A stretch of DNA of 64,000 nucleotides from Futiania mangrovi (GCF_024158125.1 NZ_JAMZFT010000001.1:1384023-1448022), one strand, 5' to 3'; numbered from the stretch's first letter, positions 1 through 10,993 are shown. Notes: generated from the letters alone by a model not told the origin. Numbers and translations are program-made.

Positions 1-2
1 CG

Positions 3-392
3 TCGTTCTTCGTCCTGAAATACCTGCTGGAGAAGGGATATACGGTCTACCCCGTGAACCCCGGCCATGCAGGCAAGGAGATCTGCGGGCAGACCGTCTA
101 CGCCACCCTCTCCGACCTCCCCCGCCCCGTCGACATGGTGGACGTCTTCCGGGCCAGCGAGCATGTCCTGCCGATCGTCGAGGAGGCCATCGCCATCGGC
201 GCGAAATGCGTCTGGATGCAGCTCGGCGTGCGCAACGACGAGGCCGCGAAGGCCGCGGAGGACGCGGGTCTCAAGGTCGTGATGAACCGCTGCCCGAAGA
301 TCGAGTTCGGGCGGCTCTCGCGGGAAATCGGCTGGATCGGCGTGAACTCGCGGCGTATAAGCTCGAAGCGTAAACCCGCGGTTGGCTCGTAA
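3..392 (+). CDS. CoA-binding domain protein (5' truncated by window edge)
   Basis: The reading frame is open from base 3, so the N-terminus lies outside the window. The visible part is the Rossmann-like fold of the CoA-binding (YccU/succinyl-CoA-ligase-like) family: a VYPVNPGHAG strand-turn, the VDMVDVFRAS segment, then CVWMQLGVRNDEA and a NRCPKIEF motif near the end. Single-domain members of this family bind CoA or a nucleotide, but their cellular role is not established. The gene ends 44 bp before the O-acetylhomoserine sulfhydrylase gene on the same strand, so the two may be co-transcribed. The C-terminal tail (RISSKRKPAVGS) is basic and not conserved. Confidence 0.85.
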   Translation, partial: SFFVLKYLLEKGYTVYPVNPGHAGKEICGQTVYATLSDLPRPVDMVDVFRASEHVLPIVEEAIAIGAKCVWMQLGVRNDEAAKAAEDAGLKVVMNRCPKIEFGRLSREIGWIGVNSRRISSKRKPAVGS

Positions 393-436
393 GACGCGCA
401 TTTACCGCAATCATGACTGTAATTAGGGAGGGGCAT

Positions 437-1717
437 ATGACGAACCCCGGATTCGAGACCTTGTGCATCCACGCGGGCGCGGCCCCCGACCAGAGCACGG
501 GCGCGCGCGCGACGCCGATCTACCAGACGACGTCCTATGTGTTCGACGATGCGGAACACGCCGCGACGCTGTTCAATCTCCAGGCGTTCGGCAACATCTA
601 CAGCCGCCTCGGCAACCCGACGTGCAATGTGCTGGAGGAGAAGATCGCAGCGCTCGAGGGCGGCACGGCGGCGCTTTCGGTCGCGAGCGGCCACGCGGCG
701 CAGCTTCTGATCTTCCACACGCTGATGCAGCCCGGCGACGAGTTCGTGGCCGCGACGCAGCTTTATGGCGGCTCGATCAACCAGTTCAGCCACGGCTTCA
801 AGAAATTCGGCTGGAACGTGCGCTGGGCGGATTCGACCGACGCCGAGAGCGTGAAGGCGCAGATCACCGACAAGACGAAGCTCGTCTGGATCGAGAGCCT
901 GGCGAACCCCGGCGGCGTGGTCTCCGACATCGCGGGCATCGCGAAGGTCTGCCGGGACGCGGGTGTCGTGCTGGCCGTCGACAACACGATGGCCTCGCCC
1001 TATCTCTGCCGCCCGATCGAGCATGGCGCGAACATCGTCATGCACTCTGCGACGAAGTTCCTGGGCGGCCACGGCAACTCCATCGCGGGTCTGCTGGTCG
1101 ACGGCGGCAACTTCGACTGGTTCGCCCATGCCGACAAGTACCCGACCCTGACCAAGCCGTCCGACAGCTATCATGGCCTGACCTTCGCGGAGACGTTCGG
1201 CAATTTCGGCTTCGCGATCGCGGCGCGCGCACTCGGCCTGCGCGACCTCGGCCCGGCGCTCTCGCCCTTCAACGCCTTCCTCGTTCTGACGGGCATGGAG
1301 ACGCTGCCGCTGCGCATGGCGCGCCATTGCGAGAACGCGCAGAAGGTCGCGGAGTGGCTGGACGCGCACCCGAAGGTCGAGTGGGTGAACTATGCCGGCC
1401 TGCCCGGTAACGACAGCCACGAGCGGGCGAAGAAATACTGCCCCAAGGGTGCGGGCGCGGTCTTCACCTTCGGCGTGAAGGGCGGCTACGAGGCCGGCAA
1501 GAAGCTGATCGACAGCGTGGAGATGTTCAGCCACGTGGCGAACATCGGCGACACGCGCTCGCTGATCATTCACCCGGCGTCCACGACGCACCGGCAGCTT
1601 GAGGCCTCGGCGCTGGAGAAGGCGGGCGTGAAGCCGGAGACGGTGCGCCTCTCCATCGGGATCGAGACGATCGACGACATCATCTCCGATCTCGACCAGG
1701 CGCTCGCGCAGGTCTGA
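437..1717 (+). CDS. metY: O-acetyl-L-homoserine sulfhydrylase (Cys/Met PLP enzyme)
   Basis: Converts O-acetylhomoserine plus sulfide to homocysteine in direct-sulfhydrylation methionine synthesis; cytosolic PLP enzyme. The 426-residue length, the YSRLGNPT entry motif, the SVASGHAAQ segment, the PLP lysine in SATKFLGGHG and the SLIIHPASTTH C-terminal motif fit the OAH sulfhydrylase branch of the Cys/Met family. I chose the ATG at 437 because AGGGAGGGG lies just upstream. An in-frame ATG at 413 lacks a ribosome site. It is followed by a strong hairpin terminator. metF, which supplies the methyl group for the next step, is at the other end of the window. I looked for a SAM-II riboswitch in the short leader and did not find its consensus. 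Confidence 0.93.
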   Translation: MTNPGFETLCIHAGAAPDQSTGARATPIYQTTSYVFDDAEHAATLFNLQAFGNIYSRLGNPTCNVLEEKIAALEGGTAALSVASGHAAQLLIFHTLMQPGDEFVAATQLYGGSINQFSHGFKKFGWNVRWADSTDAESVKAQITDKTKLVWIESLANPGGVVSDIAGIAKVCRDAGVVLAVDNTMASPYLCRPIEHGANIVMHSATKFLGGHGNSIAGLLVDGGNFDWFAHADKYPTLTKPSDSYHGLTFAETFGNFGFAIAARALGLRDLGPALSPFNAFLVLTGMETLPLRMARHCENAQKVAEWLDAHPKVEWVNYAGLPGNDSHERAKKYCPKGAGAVFTFGVKGGYEAGKKLIDSVEMFSHVANIGDTRSLIIHPASTTHRQLEASALEKAGVKPETVRLSIGIETIDDIISDLDQALAQV

Positions 1718-1734
1718 GACACGACGCGGAACGC

Positions 1735-1771
1735 AAAGGGGGCGGGCTCCTTCCGGACCCGCCCCCTTTTT
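1735..1771. terminator. Bidirectional terminator between metY and heme A synthase gene
   Basis: A 12-bp perfect stem (arm 1735-1746, AAAGGGGGCGGG, with its complement at 1758-1769) has an 11-nt loop. It carries A-rich and T-rich flanks, so it can work from both sides. It lies exactly between two convergent genes. Confidence 0.85.
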
Positions 1772-1776
1772 CGCGT

Positions 1777-2820
1777 TCAGAGATAGCGCGTGGTGTGAAG
1801 CGTCGCCACCGAGGCGGTAAACAGGATCAGCGCGCCAAGCTGGTGCGCCACCGCAAGCCAGATGTGCTGCATGGGCGCGACGGTAACGAGCGTCACGATC
1901 CCGAGCGCAACCTGCCCAAGCACCAGCGCAGCAATGATCAGGCCCGTCGTGGCGAGCCCCGGCTCCTTTGTCCGCCAGAGCCGCAGCGCCACGAGCAGCC
2001 CCGCCGCCACGATCACATAGGCCAGCATGCGGTGATAGAACTGCACGGTCAGGTGATCGTCGAGGCCCGCGAGCCCCGGCACCACCGATTGCGGGACCCA
2101 TGCCCCATCGATCAGCGGCCAGGTGTTGTAGATGAGGCCCGCGTCGAGACCAGCGACCAGCGCGCCCGACAGGATTTGCGCGAACACGAGTACCGCGAAC
2201 AGCACCGCCAGCGGAAAACCGCGCCGGCGCGCATAGGGCCGCGGTCCGCGCGCCAGCCGCAGGATGGTCCACAGGATCATCCCGTAGATCAGGATGGCGA
2301 GACCCAGGTGCGAGGCGAGCTTGTAATGGCTCACCGTCGTGCGCGCCCCCTCCAGCCCCGAGGCCACCATGATCCAGCCGACGAAGGCCTGAAGCCCACC
2401 CAGCGCCAGCAGGAACACAAGCCACGCGGCCAGTCCCCCGCGTACGCGGCCCGTCAGCATGAAGAAGAACAGCGGCACGGCGAATGTGAGGCCGATCAGG
2501 CGGCCAAGCTGACGGTGGCCCCACTCCCACCAGTAGATGCCCTTGAATTCCTCCAGCCCCATGCCGCGGTTCAGGTGCTCGTACTGCGGGCTCGCGCGGT
2601 ATTTCTCGAACTCCGAGAGCCAGTCGCCTTCCGAGAGAGGCGGAATGGCACCCGTCACGGGCCGCCAATCGGTGATGGAGAGGCCGGAATCGGTCAACCG
2701 CGTCATGCCGCCGACGACGACCATGACCACGATCAGAAGCGCGACGACGCTCAGCCAGACAACGACAGGCCGCGCGGCGGCGTGCGCTCGCGTCTCCCCC
2801 GCGATCACCACACGGCTCAT
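1777..2820 (-). CDS. ctaA: Heme A synthase (CtaA/Cox15)
   Basis: Oxidises the C8 methyl of heme O to the formyl group of heme A for aa3-type cytochrome oxidase; integral inner-membrane protein. The 347-residue protein has about eight membrane segments. It shows the GGMTRLTDSGLSI signature after the first segment (about residues 37-49), the heme-ligand region WEWGHRQLGR (His about 102), and later histidines in HYKLASHLG, FYHRMLAY and VAHQLGALI. This is the long alphaproteobacterial/mitochondrial Cox15 form. A strong GGGGAGGAGAGGGG ribosome site precedes the ATG. It stands alone, divergent from the DUF2842 gene, and cannot be co-transcribed with other oxidase genes seen here. Confidence 0.94.
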   Translation of the reverse strand: MSRVVIAGETRAHAAARPVVVWLSVVALLIVVMVVVGGMTRLTDSGLSITDWRPVTGAIPPLSEGDWLSEFEKYRASPQYEHLNRGMGLEEFKGIYWWEWGHRQLGRLIGLTFAVPLFFFMLTGRVRGGLAAWLVFLLALGGLQAFVGWIMVASGLEGARTTVSHYKLASHLGLAILIYGMILWTILRLARGPRPYARRRGFPLAVLFAVLVFAQILSGALVAGLDAGLIYNTWPLIDGAWVPQSVVPGLAGLDDHLTVQFYHRMLAYVIVAAGLLVALRLWRTKEPGLATTGLIIAALVLGQVALGIVTLVTVAPMQHIWLAVAHQLGALILFTASVATLHTTRYL

Positions 2821-2906
2821 CTGCCCCTCTCCTCCCCATTGGTCGCAACGCTCAATGCGGCTATATGCGAGAGTTAACCGTCACGTCGAGTCTGTCGGAT
2901 CGCCGC

Positions 2907-3113
2907 ATGTCCCCACGCTGGAAAAAACTGATCGGCCTTGTCGTGCTGGTCTTCGGCCTGACCTTGTATGTGCTGCTCGCGATGCGGCTCGGCGTCGCAC
3001 TGCCCGACGACACGCCGTTCTTGCTGGAGCTTGCATATTACGTGATCGCGGGCATCGCTTGGGCGTTCCCATGCATCCCGCTGATCCGCTGGATGAACAG
3101 GCCCGCACGCTGA
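2907..3113 (+). CDS. DUF2842 small membrane protein
   Basis: A 68-residue protein with two predicted membrane helices (LIGLVVLVFGLTLYVLLAMRL, about 8-28, and LAYYVIAGIAWAFPCIPLI, about 42-60) and a terminal RWMNRPAR. The MSPRWKKLIG start and the GIAWxxPxxPLIRWM end match the alphaproteobacterial DUF2842 family, whose function is unknown. An alternative ATG at 2865 would add 14 residues. I prefer 2907 because family members usually begin at the MSPR position, but neither start has a strong ribosome site. It is divergent from heme A synthase, and the tRNA lies just downstream on the other strand. Confidence 0.75.
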   Translation: MSPRWKKLIGLVVLVFGLTLYVLLAMRLGVALPDDTPFLLELAYYVIAGIAWAFPCIPLIRWMNRPAR

Positions 3114-3147
3114 GCGGCGGGATCGGCGTCGATCTTTCGGGAAATGA

Positions 3148-3224
3148 TGGTCGGAGCGGCGGGATTCGAACCCACGACCCCTTGTCCCCCAGACAAGTGC
3201 GCTACCAGGCTGCGCTACGCTCCG
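3148..3224 (-). tRNA. tRNA-Pro (anticodon GGG)
   Basis: The minus strand reads CGGAGCG...CGCTCCG with all four arms. The anticodon loop is CTGGGGG between CTTGT and ACAAG, giving anticodon GGG for proline codon CCC and possibly CCU. The T-loop is GTTCGAATC and the 3' CCA is encoded. The acceptor starts with C, as is typical of bacterial tRNA-Pro. Confidence 0.97.
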
Positions 3225-3274
3225 ACCGGCTGGCGCGAACCGGGGACTGCGTCCCGACCGGTCCGGCGGCGCGG

Positions 3275-3303
3275 ACTATACCCATCGCCCCACGCCGGGG
3301 CAA
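3275..3303 (-). promoter_or_regulatory. Sigma70-type promoter for tRNA-Pro
   Basis: On the minus strand TTGCCC (3298-3303) is separated by 17 bp from TATAGT (3275-3280), close to the housekeeping consensus. Transcription would start near 3268 and leave a leader of about 44 nt before the tRNA. The -35 and spacer overlap a small GC hairpin downstream of the merR stop codon. Confidence 0.6.
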
Positions 3304-3322
3304 CGCATGAGTTTGCCGTTTC

Positions 3323-3874
3323 TCAGCTTTCTGAAGTGAGCCGGCGCAGCAGGGCACGGGCGCTGTCGAGCTCGTCCAGCACCTCCGCCAGGCGGCGGCG
3401 GGCATCGGGCGACAGGTGGCGCCCGCGATCAGCCGCACCGGCGTTCCCCCCCGTCTGGGACGGGGGCGCAGGCAGGGCCGGGTCGGAGCTGGACGCAAGG
3501 CCGGCTGCCGCCTCAGCCAGTGCCGGGCCGCCGTTCTCCGCCATCGCGGATGCCGCAGCCCCGGCGACGGTCTCGGCCCCGTCGACCATCCCCCGGCCGA
3601 TGTCGCTCACATGGCGAACACCCTGTTCCTTCAGAATTTTCTGGACGCCGCGGATGGTCAGCCCCTCGCTGTAGAGGAGCGTGCGGATGCCGCGCAGAAG
3701 CTCGATATCCTCCGGCCGGTAATAGCGGCGCCCGCCCGACCTCTTCAGCGGGCGGACCTGGCCGAAGCGCGTCTCCCAGAACCGCAGAACGTGCTGCGGA
3801 ACCTCCAGCTCGGCCGCGACCTCGCTGATCGTCCGGAAGGCTTCCGGTGACTTCTCTGTCCGTCCGTTCGCCAT
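3323..3874 (-). CDS. MerR-family transcriptional regulator
   Basis: A 183-residue DNA-binding protein. Its N-terminal winged helix-turn-helix is clear: [22 protein letters not shown] followed by [35 protein letters not shown]. The middle is a low-complexity Ala/Gly/Pro linker of about 60 residues, and the C-terminus is a short helix ([22 protein letters not shown]), probably for dimerisation. No metal-binding cysteines are present, so it is not a metal-sensing MerR. In alphaproteobacteria a gene of this type regularly sits next to ihfA, as here. The ATG at 3874 has GGAG upstream. A GTG at 3898 is a weaker alternative. The ligand is unknown. Confidence 0.85.
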   Translation of the reverse strand: MANGRTEKSPEAFRTISEVAAELEVPQHVLRFWETRFGQVRPLKRSGGRRYYRPEDIELLRGIRTLLYSEGLTIRGVQKILKEQGVRHVSDIGRGMVDGAETVAGAAASAMAENGGPALAEAAAGLASSSDPALPAPPSQTGGNAGAADRGRHLSPDARRRLAEVLDELDSARALLRRLTSES

Positions 3875-3960
3875 CACGCCGCACTCCGTGCCTTCCACGC
3901 GCGCGGGACGTTGTACCGCACGCGATCCTGTTCAGCCGGGCAAGTGCGCGCCATGCAGGA

Positions 3961-4266
3961 TCACGACCCGACGAGCTGCTCGACGATGCGGTCCTTCAGC
4001 ACGTGCGACGGGCGGAAGCTGAGCACACGCCGCGGCGTGATGGGCACTTCCTCCCCCGTCTTTGGATTCCGGCCGATGCGGCCGCTCTTCGACCTGACCG
4101 AGAATGTACCGAAGGACGAAATCTTCACCGTCTCGCCCGCGGACAATGCGGACGAAATCTCCTCAAGAACCGCCTCGACGAAAGTGGCCGATTCAGCACG
4201 CGACAACCCAACCTGCTGATAAACGGACTCCGTCAAGTCGGCACGCGTCACCGTCTTTCCCGACAT
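3961..4266 (-). CDS. ihfA: Integration host factor subunit alpha
   Basis: The 101-residue DNA-bending subunit of IHF (HU/IHF fold), which works as a heterodimer with IhfB in transcription, replication and recombination. It shows the [19 protein letters not shown] start, the [12 protein letters not shown] core, and the [14 protein letters not shown] beta-arm with its intercalating proline (RNPKTGE). The ATG at 4266 has GGGAAGGGG upstream and replaces a longer in-frame extension. Its position after fabH and before merR is the common alphaproteobacterial order. Confidence 0.95.
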   Translation of the reverse strand: MSGKTVTRADLTESVYQQVGLSRAESATFVEAVLEEISSALSAGETVKISSFGTFSVRSKSGRIGRNPKTGEEVPITPRRVLSFRPSHVLKDRIVEQLVGS

Positions 4267-4356
4267 CGCGCACCCCTTCCCCTTTGCGTGAAGGCTAACC
4301 GCAGCAGAGAAAAGCGTCAATGTCCAAGGGGATGCGCAAAAAGTTTGAGAAGGCGC

Positions 4357-5334
4357 CTACCAACGCACCAGAGCCGAGCCCCAGGTGAGGCCGCCGCCCA
4401 TCGCCTCCATCAGCACGAGGTCGCCGCGCTTCACCCGGCCGTCGCGCACCGCCTCGTCCAGCGCAAGCGGGATCGAGGCCGCCGAGGTATTGCCATGACG
4501 GTCGATGGTCATCACGATCCGCTCGCCCGGAATCCCCAGGCGCCGGCCCGTGCTCTCGATGATCCGGCGGTTTGCCTGGTGCGGCACGATCCAGTCCAGG
4601 TCGGAGGGGGTGAGCCCGATGGCGGCCACGGCCTCCGTGATGCTGTCGGCGAGGTTGACCACGGCGTGGCGGAACACCTCCTTGCCCAGCATCCGCAAAT
4701 GGCCTGCGGTCTGGGTCGAGGACGGACCGCCGTCGACGAAGAGCAGGTCGTGATAGCGCCCGTCGGAATGGAGGTGGGTCGTCAGAACGCCCTGCGGCGC
4801 GTCGCCCCCGTTGTCCTCCACGGCCTCCAGCACCAACGCGCCTGCGCCGTCGCCGAACAGCACGCACGTCGTCCGGTCGGTCCAGTCGAGAATGCGGCTG
4901 AAGGTTTCCGCCCCTATCACGAGAACCCGCTTCGCCTGCCCTGCCTTGATGAAATTGTCCGCCGTCGCCATCGCATAGACGAAGCCGGAGCACACCGCCT
5001 GCACGTCGAAGGCCGCACCCCGCGTCATGCCGAGGCGGGCCTGCACGCGCGTCGCCGTCGCCGGGAAGGTCTCGTCCGGCGTCGCGGTCGCAAGCACGAT
5101 GAGGTCGAGATCGGTACCGCCGATTCCGGCAGCCTCCAGCGCTTGCAGCGCGGCGTTGTAGGCGAGGTCGGAGGTCAGTTCGCCAGGCGCGGCGCGCCGG
5201 CGTTCGCGGATGCCCGTCCGCTCGAAGATCCACTCGTCAGAGGTGTCGACGATCTTCGCGAGGTCATGATTGGTCAGGATCTCGGCCGGAAGATAGGAGC
5301 CCGTTCCCCGGACCACGCTGCGCCACGCCGTCAC
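4357..5334 (-). CDS. fabH: 3-oxoacyl-ACP synthase III (KAS III)
   Basis: Condenses acetyl-CoA with malonyl-ACP to start fatty acid synthesis. The 325-residue thiolase fold has the complete triad: Cys115 in AVCSGF, His252 in PHQANRR and Asn282 in GNTSAAS. The [17 protein letters not shown] segment and the final [13 protein letters not shown] are typical. Its ATG overlaps the plsX stop by 4 bp (ATGA), so it is translationally coupled. Together plsX and fabH link phospholipid and fatty acid initiation. Confidence 0.97.
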   Translation of the reverse strand: MTAWRSVVRGTGSYLPAEILTNHDLAKIVDTSDEWIFERTGIRERRRAAPGELTSDLAYNAALQALEAAGIGGTDLDLIVLATATPDETFPATATRVQARLGMTRGAAFDVQAVCSGFVYAMATADNFIKAGQAKRVLVIGAETFSRILDWTDRTTCVLFGDGAGALVLEAVEDNGGDAPQGVLTTHLHSDGRYHDLLFVDGGPSSTQTAGHLRMLGKEVFRHAVVNLADSITEAVAAIGLTPSDLDWIVPHQANRRIIESTGRRLGIPGERIVMTIDRHGNTSAASIPLALDEAVRDGRVKRGDLVLMEAMGGGLTWGSALVRW

Positions 5335-6392
5335 GCCGTTCCCTCCCGCCCGCCTGCGGGCACCTCGACGTCCCCGAAGGTCAGGCGCTGCACGTCGCGG
5401 GCAATGCGCGAGACGATCTGGCCTTCTGCCATGTCCACGGCAAGGTCCACCGCACTCGCGAAGCCAAGCGCATCCGTTCCCCCGTGGCTTTTCACCACGA
5501 GCCCGTTCAAGCCGAGAAATACGCCCCCGTTGGATCGCCGGGGATCGACCTTGGCACGGAACATATCGAGCGCTCCCTTGGCAAAGACATAGCCGATTCG
5601 GGCCATGAGGGAGCGCTGAAACGCCTCGCGCAGGTATCCGCCGATCTGGCGGGCGGTGCCTTCGGCGGTCTTGAGCGCGATGTTGCCGGTGAAACCGTCG
5701 GTCACCACGACGTCGACGGTGCCGCGCCCGATGTCGTTACCCTCAACGAAGCCGCGGAAGTCGAGCGAGAGGCCGTGCGCCTCCCGCAGAGCCTGGGCAG
5801 CGGCCTTGACGTGCTCGTTGCCCTTCAGTTCCTCGGCCCCGATGTTCAAGAGGCCGACGGTGGGTCTGGAGAGGTTGAGAACCGCCCGCGCGAACTCCGC
5901 CCCCATGATGGCGAAGTCGACGAGTTGCTTGTCGGTGGCCTCGGTATTCGCGCCCACGTCCAGCACGATCGACTCCGACCGGGTCGTGGGCCAGATCGCC
6001 GCGATGGCCGGACGCTCGACACCCGCGATGGTGCGCAGCTGGAACTTTGCCATGGCCATGAGCGCGCCGGTGTTGCCAGCGGAGACGACCGCCTGCGCCA
6101 GCCCCTGGCGGACGGCGTCGATAGCGAGCCACATGCTGGTCTGGCGCCCGCGGCGCAGCGCCTGGCTCGGCTTGTCGTCCATGGCGACGGCGTCGGCCGT
6201 GTGCCGGATCTCGACTGCATCGCGCAGACGCGGAGAGGCGTCGAGTGCCGCGCGCAGCTTCGCTTCGTCGCCAAAGACGAGAAAACGGGCTTCCGGATGA
6301 CGCAGATGCGCGGCTTCGAGGCCGGGAATGACGACGGAGGGCCCTTCGTCGCCCCCCATGCCGTCAATCGAGATGACGAGCTTGCCGCTCAC
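5331..6392 (-). CDS. plsX: Phosphate acyltransferase
   Basis: Makes acyl-phosphate from acyl-ACP for PlsY in phosphatidic acid synthesis; peripheral membrane enzyme. The 353-residue protein has the N-terminal [12 protein letters not shown], the [17 protein letters not shown] motif, [18 protein letters not shown], the [11 protein letters not shown] loop and a [16 protein letters not shown] stretch, all standard for PlsX. It lies between rpmF and fabH, with a 4-bp overlap with the latter. Confidence 0.97.
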   Translation of the reverse strand: MSGKLVISIDGMGGDEGPSVVIPGLEAAHLRHPEARFLVFGDEAKLRAALDASPRLRDAVEIRHTADAVAMDDKPSQALRRGRQTSMWLAIDAVRQGLAQAVVSAGNTGALMAMAKFQLRTIAGVERPAIAAIWPTTRSESIVLDVGANTEATDKQLVDFAIMGAEFARAVLNLSRPTVGLLNIGAEELKGNEHVKAAAQALREAHGLSLDFRGFVEGNDIGRGTVDVVVTDGFTGNIALKTAEGTARQIGGYLREAFQRSLMARIGYVFAKGALDMFRAKVDPRRSNGGVFLGLNGLVVKSHGGTDALGFASAVDLAVDMAEGQIVSRIARDVQRLTFGDVEVPAGGREGTA

Positions 6393-6456
6393 GGCTGCCC
6401 TGCCTCACCCAAGCCCCGGCGCGTTCGCCGGGCAGAACGCCCGGTCACCGACACGG

Positions 6457-6642
6457 TCAGACGGTCTGCGCCGGCTCGACGACCTCGCGGCCCTTGTAGT
6501 AGCCGCAGGACGGACAGACGTGGTGCGGACGCTTCAGCTCGCCGCAGTTCGGGCACTCGTTGTGGGCGCCTGCCGAGATCGCATCGTGCGCGCGGCGCTG
6601 GTCCCGCTTCGCGCGGGAGACTTTTCGCTTCGGAACGGCCAT
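6457..6642 (-). CDS. rpmF: Ribosomal protein L32
   Basis: A 61-residue large-subunit ribosomal protein starting [19 protein letters not shown], with the zinc ribbon CPNC and CPSC. This is the C+ (zinc-binding) form, so zinc shortage could affect it. I chose the ATG at 6642, which gives the usual family start. The yceD-rpmF-plsX-fabH order is conserved widely in Proteobacteria. The 177-bp gap upstream to yceD could hold a separate promoter. Confidence 0.96.
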   Translation of the reverse strand: MAVPKRKVSRAKRDQRRAHDAISAGAHNECPNCGELKRPHHVCPSCGYYKGREVVEPAQTV

Positions 6643-6819
6643 GTCCCAGGTCTCTCTTTGTCTGCGCCGGCATTGACGTGGCGTCCTGCCCCGACCCGCC
6701 CCCGCGTGGGGCGCAGGCGGGCGCACATCCGGCCCGGCTGGAAAAACAGACGCGCACCATACTCAAAACGCCGTGCGCATCAACCTCATTCTTTGCAACC
6801 GCAGGTGCGACAGCGGCCC

Positions 6820-7371
6820 TCACGCGCCGCCTGCCGGGTCCGCCCCCCGTTTCAGGGCGGCGAGGCGCGCAAACGGATGCTCCTCCCCGCCGTCTGCGTC
6901 GCGGGCGGCCTCGGGCAATTCCGCGCCCCGCGCGCGCGGCGCGGAATCGAGGGAGAGCGCGAATTCCTCAAGCGCCAGCGCACCCGCATCGACCGTGTCG
7001 CCCTCCAGCGCTTCGACATCCTCGGCGTCGAGGTCGATGAGCGTATCGCCGTCCTCGCTCTCCTCTTCGGGAAGGAGGTCGGGTTCGAGCAGCGTCACCG
7101 CGATCGCCGTCTGCATGTCCTGGACAACGGGGGACAGCGTGATCACGCAGGCCTGCACCGGCCGCGCGGCAAGCGTCCCGCTCGCCCGGACGCCGCGGCC
7201 GCCGCGGATCTCGGTCAGCGTGACGCTGGCCGCGAACGCCTCGAGCCCCAGAAGCCCGAAGTCGCGCACGATGGAGGCCCGCTCGGCCTCCGTCGGGACG
7301 ATCTCCACGGTCACGGGACCGCGCGCCAGGTCGGCCCGCCGGACGGGCCGCGAAAGATGAAAGATGCTCAT
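6820..7371 (-). CDS. yceD: DUF177/YceD family protein (23S rRNA accumulation)
   Basis: A 183-residue protein with the family pattern: VTLTEIRGGRGVRASGTLAARPVQACVITLSPV, then an acidic stretch (EEESEDGDTLIDLDAEDVEALEGDTVDAGALALEEFALSLD) and a C-terminal HPFARLAALK. E. coli YceD and its plant relatives are needed for normal 23S rRNA levels; the molecular activity is unsettled. Its place directly upstream of rpmF is the hallmark context. The C-terminal PRARGAEL replaces the more common YPR motif but lies at the expected distance from the acidic block. Confidence 0.85.
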   Translation of the reverse strand: MSIFHLSRPVRRADLARGPVTVEIVPTEAERASIVRDFGLLGLEAFAASVTLTEIRGGRGVRASGTLAARPVQACVITLSPVVQDMQTAIAVTLLEPDLLPEEESEDGDTLIDLDAEDVEALEGDTVDAGALALEEFALSLDSAPRARGAELPEAARDADGGEEHPFARLAALKRGADPAGGA

Positions 7372-7405
7372 GGCCTCACTTGGTGCGCCCGGGGAGGCTG
7401 CTTCG

Positions 7406-7957
7406 TCAAGCGCCGTGCACGTCCGGCACCGCGGTCACGACAGGAAGGTTGCCCGCACGCAACGCCTCGGTGTCGGCCGCGGCGAGGTCGGCGTCGAGGG
7501 CCAGGACATAGCCGGCCATGGCCGCGATCTCGGCAGGCCCGGCGGCGCTCTTGCGGAACAGGTTGCGGGCGAGCGCATCCTCCAGCGCGGCCCGGTCGCC
7601 CACCTTCAGCGCAAGACCGTAGGCCCGCGCGCGGCCGAGGAACGCCTCGCCCATCTTGCGCACCTTCTTGCCGACCGAGAGATCGCCTACCCCCATTTCG
7701 CGCAGGGAACGGTCCATGTCGTCGAACATGACGCGCATCAGGGCGTCCGCCTCTGCCACGAGCGCGGTGCCCGCCCGCTCCATCCGCCGCAGCACGACGG
7801 CGACGTGCAGCGTCACCATGTCGAATCGCCCGTCGACCGTGTCCGGTACGCCGAGATCCGTGTAGAAGCCCGGCCGGCGTGCCAACTCGACGCACGCATC
7901 GTAGAGGCGCAATGCAGCCGCACGGCGGCGCGAACGGGCAAACAGGCGGAACAGCAT
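7406..7957 (-). CDS. Ubiquinol-cytochrome c chaperone (CBP3/UQCC1 family)
   Basis: A 183-residue protein. The region LYDACVELARRPGFYTDLGVPDTVDGRFDMVTLHVAVVLRRME and the later DMDRSLREMGVGDLSVGKKVRKMGEAFLGRA are the core of the ubiquinol-cytochrome c chaperone domain known from mitochondrial Cbp3 and alphaproteobacteria, where it assists cytochrome b of the bc1 complex. This fits with a cell that also makes heme A. The ATG at 7957 gives MLFRLFA. A GTG at 7969 is also possible because GGAG sits near it. The gene is 34 bp from yceD on the same strand and divergent from bamE. Confidence 0.88.
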   Translation of the reverse strand: MLFRLFARSRRRAAALRLYDACVELARRPGFYTDLGVPDTVDGRFDMVTLHVAVVLRRMERAGTALVAEADALMRVMFDDMDRSLREMGVGDLSVGKKVRKMGEAFLGRARAYGLALKVGDRAALEDALARNLFRKSAAGPAEIAAMAGYVLALDADLAAADTEALRAGNLPVVTAVPDVHGA

Positions 7958-8102
7958 CGGAAGGCACACTCCGTCGGATCAGCGGGTGCTTGAAGTTAGG
8001 CACGCGGCACGGTACGTCAATGAAGGAACGGAAGGCCGCGCGGAGGCCCGGCAGGCACGGGTCCGTGACCGCCCGCCCGCCGTCCATGTCCGGAGGCCGG
8101 TG

Positions 8103-8600
8103 ATGCAGAAGATGTCCAGGAATCGTTTCGGGAGGACAGCCGCGCTGGCGGCTGCGCTGACCCTTGCAGGGACGCTCGGTGCCTGCGCGCCGATCGTCGA
8201 CCGCCACGGCTATGTGCAGGAAGGATTCGACGTCGAAAGCGTCCGCATCGGCGTCGACAACCGGCAATCCGTGCAACAGAAGCTTGGCTCGCCCTCGACG
8301 AGGGGCACGTTCCAGTCGGACGTCTGGTACTATATCTCGCAGGAGCATCAGCAGCGCATGTTCTTCACGCCGAAGGTGACAGCGCGCCAGGTCGTGGCCG
8401 TCCGCTTCGCCCGCAACGGCCTCGTCAGCGAGATCGAGACGCTGGAACTCGAGGACGGGCAGGAGATCGCGCTGGTCGAGCGGGAGACGCCGACCCGGGG
8501 GCGCGAGACGACCCTGCTGCAGGAATTCTTCGGCAACATCGGCCGGTTCAACGATGCCCTGCGCACAGGCGCGATGGGCGACATGATCGACCGCCGCTGA
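8103..8600 (+). CDS. bamE: Outer membrane assembly lipoprotein BamE (SmpA/OmlA)
   Basis: A 165-residue lipoprotein of the beta-barrel assembly machine. The signal peptide ends in LAGTLGAC with the lipidated cysteine at residue 28. The following HGYVQEGFD, IGVDNRQSVQQKLGSPSTRGTF and VWYYISQEHQQRMFFTPKVTARQVVAVRFARNG segments are the SmpA/OmlA domain. The C-terminal QEFFGNIGRFN is typical of the alphaproteobacterial form. I chose ATG 8103 because GGAGG sits 6 bp upstream. It is divergent from the bc1 chaperone gene, again a conserved arrangement, and ends with its own terminator. Confidence 0.92.
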   Translation: MQKMSRNRFGRTAALAAALTLAGTLGACAPIVDRHGYVQEGFDVESVRIGVDNRQSVQQKLGSPSTRGTFQSDVWYYISQEHQQRMFFTPKVTARQVVAVRFARNGLVSEIETLELEDGQEIALVERETPTRGRETTLLQEFFGNIGRFNDALRTGAMGDMIDRR

Positions 8601-8659
8601 GGCGCATCCACGGGCGCTCCCCGGCCTCGCCGGGCGCCACGCACGACAGAAGAGACGAG

Positions 8660-8695
8660 AACGCCGCGCCGGGGATGCCCAGGCGCGGCGTTTTG
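8660..8695 (+). terminator. Terminator of bamE
   Basis: An 11-bp stem (AACGCCGCGCC at 8660-8670 with its complement at 8682-8692) around an 11-nt loop is followed by TTTTGTTT. It is oriented for plus-strand transcription from bamE. The far side lacks a T-tract, so it is probably not shared with hppA. Confidence 0.85.
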
Positions 8696-8755
8696 TTTGC
8701 TCGTATCGGCGCGGAAGGGCGGGCGCCCGTCAAACGGGACCCGCCCCCGCCCGCG

Positions 8756-10846
<2,091 letters not shown>

Positions 10847-10965
10847 CGGATATCCCCACTCTTCTCGGCAAAGGCACGGACCGCCCCGGTTCCGCCGGCC
10901 TTTCCCCCCTTGATGTCTTCCATTGCGAGTCGCGGCGCGGCCGGGGGTCCGCGCGATTGGCCCTT

Positions 10966-10993
10966 GTATAAAGGGCCTGCCGAAAACTCAAGA
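10966..10993 (-). promoter_or_regulatory. Candidate promoter of hppA with an overlapping inverted repeat
   Basis: On the minus strand a TTGAGT-like -35 (near 10984-10990) lies about 15 bp before TATACA. The -10 sits inside the inverted repeat GGCCCTT-N5-AAGGGCC (10959-10977), which could be an operator. The spacing is short of ideal, so the promoter call is tentative. Confidence 0.3.

Noticed and set aside
371..436. SAM-II or similar riboswitch before metY
   Set aside because: The 44-bp leader and the end of the preceding gene do not show the SAM-II pseudoknot consensus, and I could not build its helices.
98..2848. A 916-codon open frame on the minus strand across metY and heme A synthase, and similar long frames such as 8675-12421 and 37819-40395
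   Set aside because: These run antisense to well-recognised genes, have Arg/His/Ala-rich compositions with no recognisable domain, and reflect the lack of stop codons in GC-rich DNA.
3144..3674. A 176-codon plus-strand frame beginning in the tRNA region
   Set aside because: It runs through the complement of tRNA-Pro and antisense to the MerR gene; its start resembles the common false gene read across a tRNA complement (GAAGFEPTT-like peptide).
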